A stretch of 64,000 nucleotides of DNA from Candidula unifasciata (lineage: Eukaryota; Mollusca; Gastropoda; Stylommatophora; Geomitridae): positions 127,001 to 191,000 of the forward strand of contig CAJHNH020004580.1 in NCBI GenBank assembly GCA_905116865.2, in the 5' to 3' direction. The position numbers were made by a program, and so were the translations under genes. Every line of letters starts with the position of its first letter. Position 1 is the stretch's first letter. The notes under the pieces are model-generated. The model searched no databases. It was not told where the DNA came from and worked only from the letters and a program-made list of their open reading frames with translations. Below, one piece after another: positions 1-12,011 of this stretch.

Positions 1-110
1 GCGTACTGGACATTTAGGGCTAGACCTAAATTTTATAGACCAATCGGCACTTGGTGAGAATGTGGTCAACCCGAACCCACGACTGCTGCTAACTACTGAT
101 TTAAAAATCG
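1..110 (-). mobile_element. tRNA-derived SINE, truncated copy
   Basis: GGGCTAGACC, ATAGACCAATCGGCAC and TGTGGTCA match the tail half of the SINE best seen at 46.4 kb. It is read on the minus strand and ends against the 64-bp array. Confidence 0.6.
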
Positions 111-177
111 ATACATAGCAACGCACTTGTTGTACTCACACCGCATCACCACTACCACGAACAATACTAACAACAAC

Positions 178-3100
178 AGTTGCCACTATTAGCTGTCGCT
201 GCTGCTACTACTACCATCACCACTACCACGAACAATAAGGAAACTACAACAGTTGCCACTATTACTGCTGCTACTACTACCATCACCACTACCACGAACA
301 ATAATAACAAACAACAGTTGCCACTATTACTGCTGCTACTACTACTACATCACCACTACCACGAACAATAATAACAACAACAGTTGCCACTATTACTGCT
401 GCTACTACTACCATCACCACTACCACGAACAATACTAACAACAACAGTTGCCACTATTACTGCTGCTACTACTACTCACCACTACACCACAATAATACAA
501 CACAGTTGCCACTATTACTGCTGCTACTACTACCATCACCACTACCACGAACAATAATAACAACAACAGTTGCCACTATTACTGCTGCTACTACTACCAT
601 CACCACTACCACGAACAACAATAACAACAACAGTTGCCACTATTACTGCTGCTACTACTACCATCACCACTACCACGAACAACAATAATTAACTACTAAC
701 AACAGTTGCCACTATTACTGCTGCTACTACTACTACTACTACCACTACCACTACCACGAACAACAATAACAACAACAGTTGCCACTATTACTGCTGCTAC
801 TACTACCATCACCACTACCACGAACAACAATAACAACAACAGTTGCCACTATTACTGCTGCTACTACTACCATCACCACTACCACGAACAACAATAACAA
901 CAACAGTTGCCACTATTACTGCTGCTACTACTACCATCACCACTACCACGAACAATAATAACAACAAACAGTTGCCACTATTACTGCTGCTACTACTACC
1001 ATCACCACTACCACGAACAATAATAACAACAACAGTTGCCACTATTACTGCTGCTACTACTACCATCACCACTACCACGAACAATAATAACAACAACAGT
1101 TGCCACTATTACTGCTGCTACTACTACTACCATCACCACTACCACGAACAATAATAACTACAACAGTTGCCACTATTACTGCTGCTACTACTACCATCAC
1201 ACCACTACCACGAACAATAATAACAACAACAGTTGCCACTATTACTGCTGCTACTACTACCATCACCACTACCACGAACAATAATAACAACAACAGTTGC
1301 CACTATTACTGCTGCTACTACTACCATCACCACTACCACGAACAATAATAACTACAACAGATGCCACTATTACTGCTGCTACTACTACCATCACCACTAA
1401 CACGAACAATAATAACAACAACAGTTGCCACTATTACTGCTGCTACTACTACCATCACCACTACCACGAACAATAATAACTACAACAGTTGCCACTATTA
1501 CTGCTGCTACTACTACCATCACCACTACCACGAACAATAATAACTACAACAGTTGCCACTATTACTGCTGCTACTACTACCATCACCACTACCACGAACA
1601 ATAATAACTACAACAGATGCCACTATTACTGCTGCTACTACTACCATCACCACTACCACGAACAATAATAACAACAACAGTTGCCACTATTACTGCTGCT
1701 ACTACTACCATCAATACTACCACGAATAATAATAACTACAAAAGTTGCCACTATTACTGCTGCTACTACTACCATCACCACTACCACGAACAACAATAAC
1801 AACAACAGTTGCCACTATTACTGCTGCTACTACTACCATCACCACTACCACGAACAACAATAACAACAACAGTTGCCACTATTACTGCTGCTACTACTAC
1901 CATCACCACTACCACGAACAACAATAACAACAACAGTTGCCACTATTACTGCTGCTACTACTACCATCACCACTACCACGAACAACAATAACAACAACAG
2001 TTGCCACTATTACTGCTGCTACTACTACCATCACCACTACCACGAACAACAATAACAACAACAGTTGCCACTATTACTGCTGCTACTACTACCATCACCA
2101 CTACCACGAACAATAATAACAACAACAGTTGCCACTATTACTGCTGCTACTACTACCATCACCACTACCACGAACAATAATAACAACAACAGTTGCCACT
2201 ATTACTGCTGCTACTACTACCATCACCACTACCACGAACAATAATAACAACAACAGTTGCCACTATTACTGCTGCTACTACTACCATCACCACTACCACG
2301 AACAATAATAACTACAACAGTTGCCACTATTACTGCTGCTACTACTACCATCACCACTACCACGAACAATAATAACAACAACAGTTGCCACTATTACTGC
2401 TGCTACTACTACCATCACCACTACCACGAACAATAATAACAACAACAGTTGCCACTATTACTGCTGCTACTACTACCATCACCACTACCACGAACAATAA
2501 TAACTACAACAGATGCCACTATTACTGCTGCTACTACTACCATCACCACTAACACGAACAATAATAACAACAACAGTTGCCACTATTACTGCTGCTACTA
2601 CTACCATCACCACTACCACGAACAATAATAACTACAACAGTTGCCACTATTACTGCTGCTACTACTACCATCACCACTACCACGAACAATAATAACTACA
2701 ACAGTTGCCACTATTACTGCTGCTACTACTACCATCACCACTACCACGAACAATAATAACTACAACAGATGCCACTATTACTGCTGCTACTACTACCATC
2801 ACCACTACCACGAACAATAATAACAACAACAGTTGCCACTATTACTGCTGCTACTACTACCATCAATACTACCACGAATAATAATAACTACAAAAGTTGC
2901 CACTATTACTGCTGCTACTACTACCATCACCACTACCACGAACAATAATAACAACAACAGTTGCCACTATTACTGCTGCTACTACTACCATCACCACTAC
3001 CACGAACAATAATAACAACAACAGTTGCCACTATTACTGCTGCTACTAACAATAATAACAACAACAGTTGCCACTATTACTGCTGCTACTACTACCATCA

Positions 3101-3215
3101 CCACTACCACGAACAATAATAACAACAACAGTTGCCACTATTACTGCTGCTACTACTACCATCACCACTACCACGAACAATAATAACTACAACAGTTGCC
3201 ACTATTACTGCTGCT
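178..3215. repeat. 64-bp minisatellite, about 47 units, with higher-order structure
   Basis: The unit begins TTGCCACTATTACTGCTGCT and runs through CTACTACTACCATCACC to AACAACAACAG. Because 64 is not a multiple of 3, each strand shows three overlapping low-complexity reading frames. Variant units recur exactly 1,152 bp apart (18 units). The array decays into diverged ACT-rich sequence at 3,215-3,325. Confidence 0.95.
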
Positions 3216-3404
3216 ACTACTGTTTCTTCTGGCACCAATACTACTGATGCTGAAACTACTGTTGTTACTATGACAACTACTTCTGCTACAGCTACTACTA
3301 TTTGCTGCTACTACCACCATCCAGTGGCGTAGGAAGGGGGCGAGCAGGTGCGGGCTGTCCTGAGTGACATCAGTTGGGGAGGGAAGGGGGGCGCAAGGGA
3401 CAAA

Positions 3405-3965
3405 ATGGCGACAATATGTTTTTTAAAACAAATATACTCGTATATATGAAAAAAAAGGATGGGGGGGGGGGGGAGGCGAAGCGACAACAAATTTGACTGG
3501 TCTACTGTAAACTCTAGTGACCTTCCTTGGCTGTAAGCAGAGCATATCTAACCTGATAAAGTGCTGTAGAGGAAGGTAACTCTTGGGATGTATGACAGCC
3601 ACTTTCCAGGGTTGGCGTCTGTCGGTTGTTGTGCTTCTACCTCATTCCTCCTGTGATAGCACTTACTGCACTGTCAGCCAAGATTCACGAGAACAGTTCG
3701 GCCTTTTTGAGGTCGTGTAAATCATCCACTCACGTGTAAATGTAAATCATCCACTCACGTGTAAATCATCCACTCACGGAGCATGGAATGTGCCCACCAC
3801 TTGTGTCTAATGTATTTGTTTCCTCATTATGTGTATTGTGTAATACATTACATACATCACTCAGTCCTAGCAACTCGTCGCCTCGTGTGTTTCTACAATG
3901 GGAATGCTGCGAGAGAACGAACAAATGAACTTTATTTTCATATTTTCAAAGGGTTACAAATTGTA
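3405..3965. other. Unique-looking spacer with short repeats
   Basis: No gene seen. It holds a poly-G run at about 3,460, three copies of an ATCCACTCACGTGTAAATC-type unit at 3,720-3,780, and at 3,905-3,965 the 3' end of retroposon family D (AACTTTATTTTC...AAAGGGTTACAAATTG). Confidence 0.5.

Positions 3966-4047
<82 letters not shown>
3966..4047. repeat. (GA)n microsatellite, about 40 units
   Basis: Uninterrupted GA dinucleotides directly after a family D retroposon end. Long Ser-Leu and Arg-Glu translations here are artefacts. Confidence 0.95.
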
Positions 4048-4048
<1 letters not shown>

Positions 4049-4211
4049 AATAGAAAGATAAAAAGTCAAGAAAGATAACCATAAATGTGGACAGAGCAGA
4101 AAAAAATATTGATCTCCCTGAGTGGCTATTTGCTCGCACCACAAAGCCATTAACCGCGTGATTCTCTCTCTCTCTCTCTCCCCCCCCCCCCTTTTCCCTC
4201 CATGCTCTCAT

Positions 4212-4490
4212 TAAAAATAGCTAACAGTTACGATGGTTTGGACATGTATGCAGAATGGGAGAAAATTGGCCACCATGGCAGGCATAGGAGGCTAAGAACC
4301 AGGGAACCAGACCTCCAGGACGACCCAGGGTGCGCTGGAAAGACAGCATCCGACAGTCCCTAACTGACAGAGGACTGGAATGGAACAAAGCCAGAAAGAA
4401 AACTGCTGATAGAGACGTCTGGCGATCTCTCTGGCAAACCTCTACACCCCAAGGTAGAAGAGGAGCGACTAAGTAAGTAAGTTAGTAAGA
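4212..4490 (+). mobile_element. LINE 3'-terminal fragment
   Basis: The plus strand translates to a LINE tail with stops: RWFGHVCRMGENWPPW, then a proline/arginine-rich PGRPRVRWKDSIRQSL and DRDVWRSLWQTS. This matches the C-terminus common to many animal LINEs. A SINE tail (GCCGATTGGTCTATA) follows at 4,500-4,545. Confidence 0.6.
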
Positions 4491-4557
4491 GAAACAAGTG
4501 CCGATTGGTCTATACAAATATAGATCTAGCTTTATATTCCCAATACATTTTTAAAGA

Positions 4558-6560
4558 TAAATAACTATAGGAATTAATAGATACGGTGGTGGTAGAAAGT
4601 GATACCATTGGCTTATGTTGGAATAGTGGAAAGACAGGAGTTTACGTTCCACTGTTGTTCTTTCTGGCCAAAAGGTTTCCCTTAATGTGTCAAATTCGGT
4701 GCAGTCCTGCAGTACATGCTCTGCTGTCTAGGGCACCTTTCCACAGGTGCACATGGCTGATAAACCTATCTTGAGTTTTGTGTACATGTGGTTACGTAAT
4801 CGGTTGTGCCCTGTTCTGAGGCGGAGGATAATGACTTGTTCTGGTCTGTCCATAATAAAATAGTCGTCTTGTGCTGGGGCTGGTGGTTTCCTGATTGATT
4901 TAATGATTCTTTTCTTTTGGTGGTATGTGACTGGTACATCCGGCTGCTCTTTTGTCGCACCTTCCCCTGCCAGTTGATCAGCTTTCTCATTTCCAGGCAC
5001 TCCACAATGAGACGGTATCCACTGCATTACGACTCTTCGCTGAGGGCTGAGTTGTGTCAGCAGTGTTTGTAATTCTGGTAGTTTCCTAGACTGGAGTGCT
5101 TCAAGTACCGATTTAGCATCTGTCAGCATTACCACTTACTGTGAGCCAAGATTGGTATTTAGTAGTTTCTCTGTTGCTATCTTGATTTTCTGCTTCATAG
5201 TTATGGCAGTACTTCCCGGTTGGTACGCTGGACTTATCTTTAGTATCATCTGGGAATTCGATGTACACTTCAGCACCACCATTTCTAACTGCACTTTCTG
5301 CGGACCCATCTGTATAGACTCTGACCCATTGTTCTTGTGGGTATTCTTTATCAATATAACTGAGGGGGCCATTCTGCGTTGTACACTATCTTGCTCTTTC
5401 TTGTCAAATATCCCTTTCACATTTGTCTGGATTTGTACCGTTAGTTTACATTTTTCCCTCCATGGGGTTTGTTCCGGAATACTTTTAAGTGGGCAGCCAA
5501 TTTCTGGAAGGTCAGCAGTTTGTCTACGTATTCTTTTTGCTTGGTGTATAAAGCTGCTTCTTTTTAACCGTCCCAAGGCTAGGTTCTTAAATCTATTTTC
5601 CATCGGGTGATCTGGCATACTGAGGAACTTTTCAGCTTGTATTTGCAACTTTGTATCTCTACGTTCTCTCAGTGCCTGTGTTTTCCCAGCTTTCTCCATT
5701 TCTAATGTGGGAGTTGATTTCATCCCTTCTGTGATGACTCTGAGCGCTTGATATTGCACTTTGTCCAACTCCTTTAATGTGATACTAGATGCTGAACACC
5801 ATGCAGTTGACCTATATTCCAAGTGTGGAAGTATGCTCTGCTTGTATACTTTATTGAGCATTTTCCCATCGGCTCCCCATGTGGTTCCACTTAGTTTTCT
5901 TAGTATTGCTGTCTTACTCCTGGCTTTGGTTGCTGCCTTGTTGATATGTTTTCTCCATTCAACAAATGTGACTTCTAGGTATGTGGGCTCTTTATCCTCT
6001 CTTAGGGGTATTCCGTTTATTTTGATGATGCCCGCTTTTTGCTTTGGGGAAAGAGTGAAGAGTGTGGTGTTACACTTGTCTGTATTGATGCTGACACACC
6101 ATCTATTTGCCCATGCCTCAAGTGCATTTGTAGCCCGCTGTAGTGTTTTTGTGGCTATTGTTGCATGTTCATTGGTGCACCACAGTACCAGGTCGTCGGC
6201 ATACATTGCCATTTTGATTCCATTTGGTAATTCAGCAACCAGGTCGTTGATGAATAAGAGGGAAAAGTGTGGGCGACAGGACACCACCTTGAGGTACGCC
6301 TTGTCGCAGTAGCACTTTTTTACTTTTAAAACCATTTACCTGTACCCGGGCTCTTCTGTTATGTAGATATGCTTTAATGCAATTGTACATTTTTCCATTT
6401 ATTTTATAGTTTCTCAATTTCTCCAAAAGCCCCCTCCTTCCAAACCTTATCAAAAGCTTTCCTTTAATCTATCCAAGCCGCGAGTACCAGTTTCTTATCT
6501 TGAAAAGCATCCTCTATTTCTTGTGAGAGTTATGTTTTCTGGTCTTCCGTGAATCCTAGA
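4558..6560 (-). mobile_element. 5'-truncated LINE with RT and RNase H
   Basis: The minus strand carries the end of a reverse transcriptase: RQGVPQGGVLSP at about 6,270-6,310, then in another frame the MYADDLVLWC catalytic block at about 6,190-6,220, then the thumb region. This is followed by RNase H pieces (MLTDAKS; WIPSHCGVPGNEKADQLAG) at 4,728-5,135. At least one frameshift near 6,290, stops near 5,136 and a TAG at 4,728 disable it. RT plus RNase H places it in the I/Jockey-like group of LINEs; the clade is not resolved. Dead copy. Confidence 0.85.
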
Positions 6561-6599
6561 CAATTAACAAGCTGAGCAATATCTTGACACCTCAGAGAT

Positions 6600-7010
6600 G
6601 TGGAATCCTTAAACTCCTTGGACAGCTAAGAAAGTCAACTCAGATGTTTTGAAAGAGGGGAGGACTCGAAGACAACTTATCACAATCATCAAAGACAGGC
6701 AGACATTTTTTTTGTGTGGGTCATGTTGCAAGAAGAAGGAAACTAGAGCATATTGTGACCACTAGAAAGATCTGTGGAAAGAAAAAAAGAGAAAGACAGC
6801 ATGAGAAGATTCTTAGCAGCATTTTGTCATGGCATGGAGGGGTGTCAACACACAAACTGAAACATGAAGTAAAGGATCACAGATTGTGGAGAGGCTTGAT
6901 CGCCAACGCCATTTGGCAAGATGTGATGATGAGAGTGTGTGGAAGAGGCTACAGAATCAACCTTGTACAACCAAACCCCAGGAAGACTATCACACTGCCT
7001 GTCTGATGAC
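6600..7010 (+). mobile_element. LINE 3'-terminal fragment
   Basis: The plus-strand ORF at 6,716-7,006 has GHVARRRKLEHIVTTRKICG and LSSILSWHGG, a typical LINE ORF2 tail. A related fragment is captured inside the hAT-type element at 48.7 kb. Confidence 0.65.
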
Positions 7011-7511
7011 CTGCTGTCAGCTTGTTCAGCTGTGACATCCAGCCTTCTCACAAACATCAGGACCCCAAAAAACTCCAACAACAGAGATCATCAGTGAAGA
7101 TCATTTAATATGCAATAAAGCCATGTCACCTGCAAACAAACGGACTTCTCTTTGCTGACGTACAATGATCATTCATTCACACGGACGTATGGCAATCGTC
7201 ACCAGACTAGCAAGACACACTGGCACTGCGACAGGAGGCAATCCTGGAACAGTCACTGGTGGAAGACCTCACTGTAGGCTCAGCTGTCTCTGATGGTGTC
7301 ATTCTTGGCCAGTCAACTCATTCGGGTACACTATGTGTTCATGGTCCACAACTGCATCATAAGGTCCTGAGACCAGTTGACTACCAGTCTCACAACAAGG
7401 GTTCTCAGACTGACTCACCCCAGCCCCAACTCGTACCACTAAACACATCCAATGATGATCAGCTACACTGTATGTGACAGAGAAGTGAAAGAAATAAGGA
7501 ATGGATAAAAA

Positions 7512-7815
7512 AGTTTCCACTGCTGGACAATACTGACCAGTGACGATCCTACTTGCAGACTGGTAACTCAATGGTCAGTCAGTCATAAGTTTCTACTACT
7601 GGTGGACAATAATGACCAGTCACGTTCCTACTTGCAGACTGGTAACTCAATGGTCAGTCAGTCATAAGTTTCTACTGGTGGACAATAATGACCAGTCACG
7701 TTCCTACTTGCAGACTGGTAACTCAATGGTCAGGCAGTCATAAGTTTCTACTGGTGGACAATAATGACCAGTCACGTTCCTACTTGCAGACTGGTAACTC
7801 AATGGTCAGACATAA
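7512..7815. repeat. 76-bp minisatellite, 4 units
   Basis: The unit contains TGGTGGACAATAATGACCAG and ends CAGTCAGTCATAA. Units are close to identical apart from short deletions. Confidence 0.9.
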
Positions 7816-7911
7816 GTCTGGTGGACACATATGATTAATGATAAATTACATATTTTTAATGGTGGGCAGATGGACGACCAACTGATCCAATGTTTCTACT
7901 GGTGGATTCAC

Positions 7912-8110
7912 AGTGAATGATTCATCTCATGTCTACCAAGGAACAGGTGAACCAATGATTTATCTCATGTCTACCAAGGAACAGGTGAACCAATGATTTA
8001 TCTCATGTCTACCAAGGAACAGGTGAACCAATGATTTATCTCATGTCTACCAAGGAACAGGTGAACCAATGATTTATCTCATGTCTACCAAGGAACAGGT
8101 GAACCATTGA
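7912..8110. repeat. 38-bp minisatellite, 5 units
   Basis: The unit starts GATTTATCTCATGTCTACCA and ends GAACAGGTGAACCAAT. Nearly identical units. Confidence 0.92.
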
Positions 8111-8221
8111 TTTATTACATCTTCTTTCACCAAGTGGATTGGCAGAAGATAAGCCACGGCATCACACTGAAATAAATCGTTAAATATGCCTGCGAGATTA
8201 TTTACATCCCTGCATACGTAT

Positions 8222-8375
8222 CTACAAGACTCAGCAACATTCACATTTACAAGACTCAGCAACATTCACATTTACAAGACTCAGCAACATTCACATTTAC
8301 AAGACTCAGCAACATTCACATTTACAAGACTCAGCAACATTCACATGACTCAGCAACATTCACATTTACAACACT
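8222..8375. repeat. 25-bp minisatellite, 6 units
   Basis: The unit is built around ACAAGACTCAGCAACATTCA; one unit lacks 7 bp. Confidence 0.92.
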
Positions 8376-8594
8376 GACAAAATTATGATTCTAAACGTAG
8401 CAGCAAAACCTTTGCTGAATTCAACACCAATGGTAAACTGTTGCTTTAACAAAAATAAAAAATAAAAGGAACAAATTTCAAACAGAATGACAAGGTTTCT
8501 TTCAACTTTATCTGATTTGTGGCTGGGAAAACATGAGTTGTCATGTGGAGGTCTCGAGCAGTAATCCCCTCCAGTTTTCTGGTAATCCCACACA

Positions 8595-8885
8595 TCTCTC
8601 CCTCCAGCTACACACATTTCTCCCTCCAGCTACACACATTTCTCCCTCCAACCCCACAGATATCTCCCTCCAACCCCACAGATATCTCCCTCCAACCCCA
8701 CAGATATCTCCCTCCAACCCCACAGATATCTCCCTCCAACCCCACAGATATCTCCCTCCAACCCCACACATATCTCCCTCAAACCCCACAGATATCTCCC
8801 TCCAACCCCACACATTTCTCCCTCCAACCCCACACATATCTCCCTCCAACCCCACAGATATCTCCCTCCAACCCCACACATTTCT
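8595..8885. repeat. 22-bp minisatellite, about 13 units
   Basis: The unit reads TCTCCCTCCAACCCCACAGA plus two bases. It adjoins the unidentified exon at 8.9-9.1 kb. Long ORFs through it on both strands are repeat artefacts. Confidence 0.93.
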
Positions 8886-9136
8886 TTCAGCAGCCCTGCC
8901 TGTCCTTGTTGAAAGCTCTTGAGCAAAGCCTCTTTAAATCTGGGATATAGCTTGGCCATCATGTTTTGCATAATGCCCCCTTGTGAGTCAAAAAAGGTTC
9001 TCATACTTGCACGGTCAGCTGTAAAGTTTTCCCACCAAAAGACATCTCCCAAGCTTGGTTTACTTCTAGGAAGGAGATTAAAACTGGATCCTTTCTGAAC
9101 ATAAATTCCACTGTGTCCAACCAAGACAACCATCAA
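8881..9136 (-). CDS. Unidentified coding-like exon downstream of TMX1
   Basis: About 85 codons of non-repetitive, amino-acid-balanced sequence, including SLGDVFWWENFTADRASMRT and GGIMQNMMAKLYPRFKEALL. A consensus acceptor (TTATGTTCAG) would start the exon at 9,094 in phase 0 with KGSSFNLLPR. The 3' side runs straight into a 22-bp minisatellite (GVGGR-type translation) and the only nearby donor is weak (GTGTGG). I do not recognise the family. It could be one exon of a minus-strand neighbour of TMX1, or a remnant. Confidence 0.4.
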
Positions 9137-9785
9137 TCAGGTTCCACATTTCTTTTAAGTCAGTCTTAGCAGTAAGAAAAAAGCACAATAAATATGGACA
9201 AATGAAAGAAGCCAACAAAAGTCAAACAAGTCCAAATGCAAACTGATAATTGTCTGTCTGTAATCAAAACAAAGAAAAATACAATAAATAGAACACTATA
9301 CATAGCAGTAGCAAGAACAGGGTAGAATAAATATGCACATACAACAGACTGCTTCAAATGCAGGTCTCAACTAAAATTAATTCACTGACAAATACGGGCA
9401 ACAAAAATCAGCTTTAATAATAATAATAATAAAGTGACAACTTGCAGACAAAAGTCAACAATTCTGGGAATGCATCACATTTTAGTAAAGGAAGGTAAAA
9501 AAAGGAGGGGTTGACCCTTGAACCCACAAGCCTTCCATCTTGAGAAGAGAACAAATGTCTTTTGCGATAAGAACTATTTCTGTAAGTAAACCACAGACCT
9601 ACTGTTTTGGGGGAATAATAAGTACCAAGTTTAGTGCTTATAAAAGAAGACATAAAATATCAACCAACTGTATAGCATTCCTTGTGAGAAAGTGATGGGA
9701 AAGTTTTTAGCAAACATATATCTCTCCAACAATGACAATTAAGTGAAAGTTGGAGAATAACTAAAGATGCTGAATGCATGTTAAA
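9137..9785. other. No recognised feature
   Basis: AT-rich single-copy-looking sequence with a short TAA microsatellite at 9,416-9,431. No coding or repeat signature seen. Confidence 0.4.
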
Positions 9786-9789
9786 TGCA

Positions 9790-10105
9790 TCTGGAAACAA
9801 ATGCCTAAGTCCCCATGTGGATTCAAGGGCCCCATCGTGGGGGCAAGAAAGAATAAACCTGCTGCCTCCCTAATAAGCATGTCCTAAGAGGCGACTAATT
9901 ATAGCCATTTTCTTCAAAGTGAGTGCATATGCCTCAGAGGCCAGAAACCAACAGTCAGCATATAAACAAGCCAGATCTGTAAAACAGATGTGCACACAAG
10001 ACTCAAGTTCTAGAACAAGACCCAAGTCCTAAGGTGGGTGAACAAACATAACTGTCTGCTAAAGTTTACAGACCCTGAACGCAAACAAGAAGAAGAAATG
10101 TCTTC
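9790..10105 (+). mobile_element. Interspersed repeat family A (AAG-tailed), copy 1
   Basis: Shares an ordered set of landmarks with copies at 13.5, 16.3, 21.0, 34.3, 59.5 and 63.1 kb: AAGCATGTCCTAAGAGGCGA, GCCTCAGAGGC, CAGATCTGTAAAACAGATGT, CTCAAGT, TTTACAGACC and a purine AAGAAG tail. No coding capacity seen; probably a retroposed non-autonomous element. Confidence 0.65.
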
Positions 10106-10336
10106 TGAGCCTGCTGAACATTACAATTGGGGTGAATTCTAGAAAGGAAAGGAAAATAGAGAAAAACCTGGACAACTGCAACAGGTGTAAGAGAAAGAAG
10201 ATGACAATAGACTGGGCTCATCCTGGGGCGGGGGGGTGGGGGGGGGGGAGAGCCAGCACACAATCACCAAACAGGCACTGAAATAGGAACCAAATGGACT
10301 GAGGTGGCTAGGATGTCCAAAGGAGACCCCAAGTTA

Positions 10337-10690
10337 AACACTGAGGAGACATGGTGAAGCTGAGGAGACATGGTGAAGCTGAGGAGACAGAGTGAAGCTG
10401 AGGAGACAGAGTGAAGCTGAGGAGACAGAGTGAAGCTGAGGAGACAGAGTGAAGCTGAGGAGACAGAGTGAAGCTGAAGAGACAGAGTGAAGCTGAGGAG
10501 ACATGGTGAAGCTGAGGAGACAGAGTGAAGCTGAGGAGACAGAGTGAAGCTGAGGAGACAGAGTGAAGCTGAGGAGACAGAGTGAAGCTGAGGAGACAGA
10601 GTGAAGCTGAGGAGACAGAGTGAAGCTGAGGAGACAGAGTAAAGCTGAGGAGACAGGGTGGAGCTGAGGAGACAGAGTGAAGCTGATGGA
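10337..10690. repeat. 19-bp minisatellite, about 18 units
   Basis: The unit is GAGGAGACAGAGTGAAGCT, with a few GACATGGTGAAG variants. Confidence 0.95.
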
Positions 10691-11283
10691 TTCTATCCAT
10701 GATATTAAAACAACTGCATAGAACAGAACAGACTGGAGTCTAAACTGCAAGTTCTATGTGAAATACAACAGCACAAAAGGACGGTGGTCATGACAATTTA
10801 ATATACTTTCAACTTAATTTCTTTCATAAATGTCACAACAAATCAAACAAATAAACTCATTTCTGTACAAACTGTGAAATAAAAAATGCAGCAGATGTGT
10901 TTACTTCCTCCGAAATGTTGCTGAAGTTGAAGACAGTTACACTGTAAGAACAACTCATCAGGAGTCTTCATTAAAGAGACCATACTTGTATGGATACAAA
11001 GAATGTGGATGTGAGGGATATGGACGAGGAAAGCAAGGGAAAACTACCACCTTCAGAATGAGAGGCCCTGGAACCTATTTGGGGAATCATGGGAAATGAG
11101 ATCTGAAAGTTGAAAGAAACTGACTCATAAACAGCAAACTGTCTGGAAGTTAACATCCCTTGGTTATATTAATTCCAAAGATGGTTTGTGTAGATCACTG
11201 ATGGAAAAGAAGGTTCCAGCCAGAAAAGGCAGGAGCTGGTTAGCAGAGAGAGGGGTACTCTGACAGGGCAGACTCCCAGCACA

Positions 11284-11535
11284 GTTGGACACTGGACAGT
11301 GGAGTCTTGCAGCATTGTTGGACACTGGACAGTGGAGTCTTGCAGCACAGTTGGACACTGGACAGTGGAGTCTTGCAGCATTGTTGGACAGTGGAGTCTT
11401 GCAGCATTGTTGGACAGTGGAGTCTTGCAGCACAGTTGGACACTGGACAGTGGAGACTTGCAGCACAGTTGGACAGTGGAGACTCCCAGCACAGTTGGAT
11501 ACTGGACAGTGGAGACTCCCAGCACAGTTGGACAC
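11284..11535. repeat. 33-bp minisatellite with 24-bp short variants
   Basis: The unit is TTGGACACTGGACAGTGGAG then TCTTGCAGCACAG. A variant lacking ACTGGACAG gives 24 bp. Both lengths divide by 3, so several reading frames stay open without being genes. Confidence 0.92.
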
Positions 11536-11554
11536 TAGATATTTATGACACCAA

Positions 11555-11752
11555 ATGCATGAAAATGCAGAACCAGGACAACTGGAAAGGCCGAAAGATT
11601 TTCAGGTGGACTATAATGGAAACATCATTCCATTGGACCTGCCACATGATTATGCTGAAGATGCTGAAGATGTCATGAAAGTTGACACATCCCTACTCAG
11701 GAGTTTAGGTATAGAACATATGACTATCGAAGGGTTAGTAGATAATAACTGA
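11555..11752 (+). CDS. Small coding-like ORF, unidentified
   Basis: 65 codons from ATG to TGA with balanced composition: PKDFQVDYNGNIIPLDLPHD, then an acidic stretch, VDTSLLRSLGIEHMTIEG and LVDNN. It lies on the strand opposite TMX1, directly after a 33-bp minisatellite and 80 bp from the TMX1 stop, so it would overlap the TMX1 3' UTR. It may be the last exon of a plus-strand gene, a transposon fragment or chance. No homologue recognised. Confidence 0.25.
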   Translation: MHENAEPGQLERPKDFQVDYNGNIIPLDLPHDYAEDAEDVMKVDTSLLRSLGIEHMTIEGLVDNN

Positions 11753-11834
11753 TGGATAATGCACTAAACAACAGGTTCAGATCTGGACAACCTGTTCATT
11801 CAGTGGGGAATACAAAAATACATTCGTGCTAGCG

Positions 11835-12011
11835 TTACTGATCTTTGCGAAGCTGTCGTTTCCGCAAATCAGAATCTTCAACTGGGGTTGACTGGTTAGA
11901 GTCCGGCTCTCCTGCCCCTTCTTGCGACTCGCGGTCTTCATCCCCGCTCTCCTGGCCACTTTTTTGGTCTCCGCTGTCGTTGACTGTGTCATCTATCAGG
12001 TCAGTGTCATT
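11835..12011 (-). CDS. TMX1: TMX1 exon 8 (acidic tail, stop)
   Basis: Residues 226-283, rich in Asp, Glu, Ser and Gln, ending LRKRQLRKDQ then TAA. Vertebrate TMX1 also has an acidic tail with a basic RQR motif thought to aid ER retention. No clear AATAAA was found before the array at 11.5 kb. Confidence 0.92.
   Translation of the reverse strand, partial: NDTDLIDDTVNDSGDQKSGQESGDEDRESQEGAGEPDSNQSTPVEDSDLRKRQLRKDQ

Noticed and set aside
180..3332. Many Thr/Asn/His-rich ORFs
   Set aside because: They are frames of the 64-bp minisatellite with no start context, no splice structure and equal openness on both strands.
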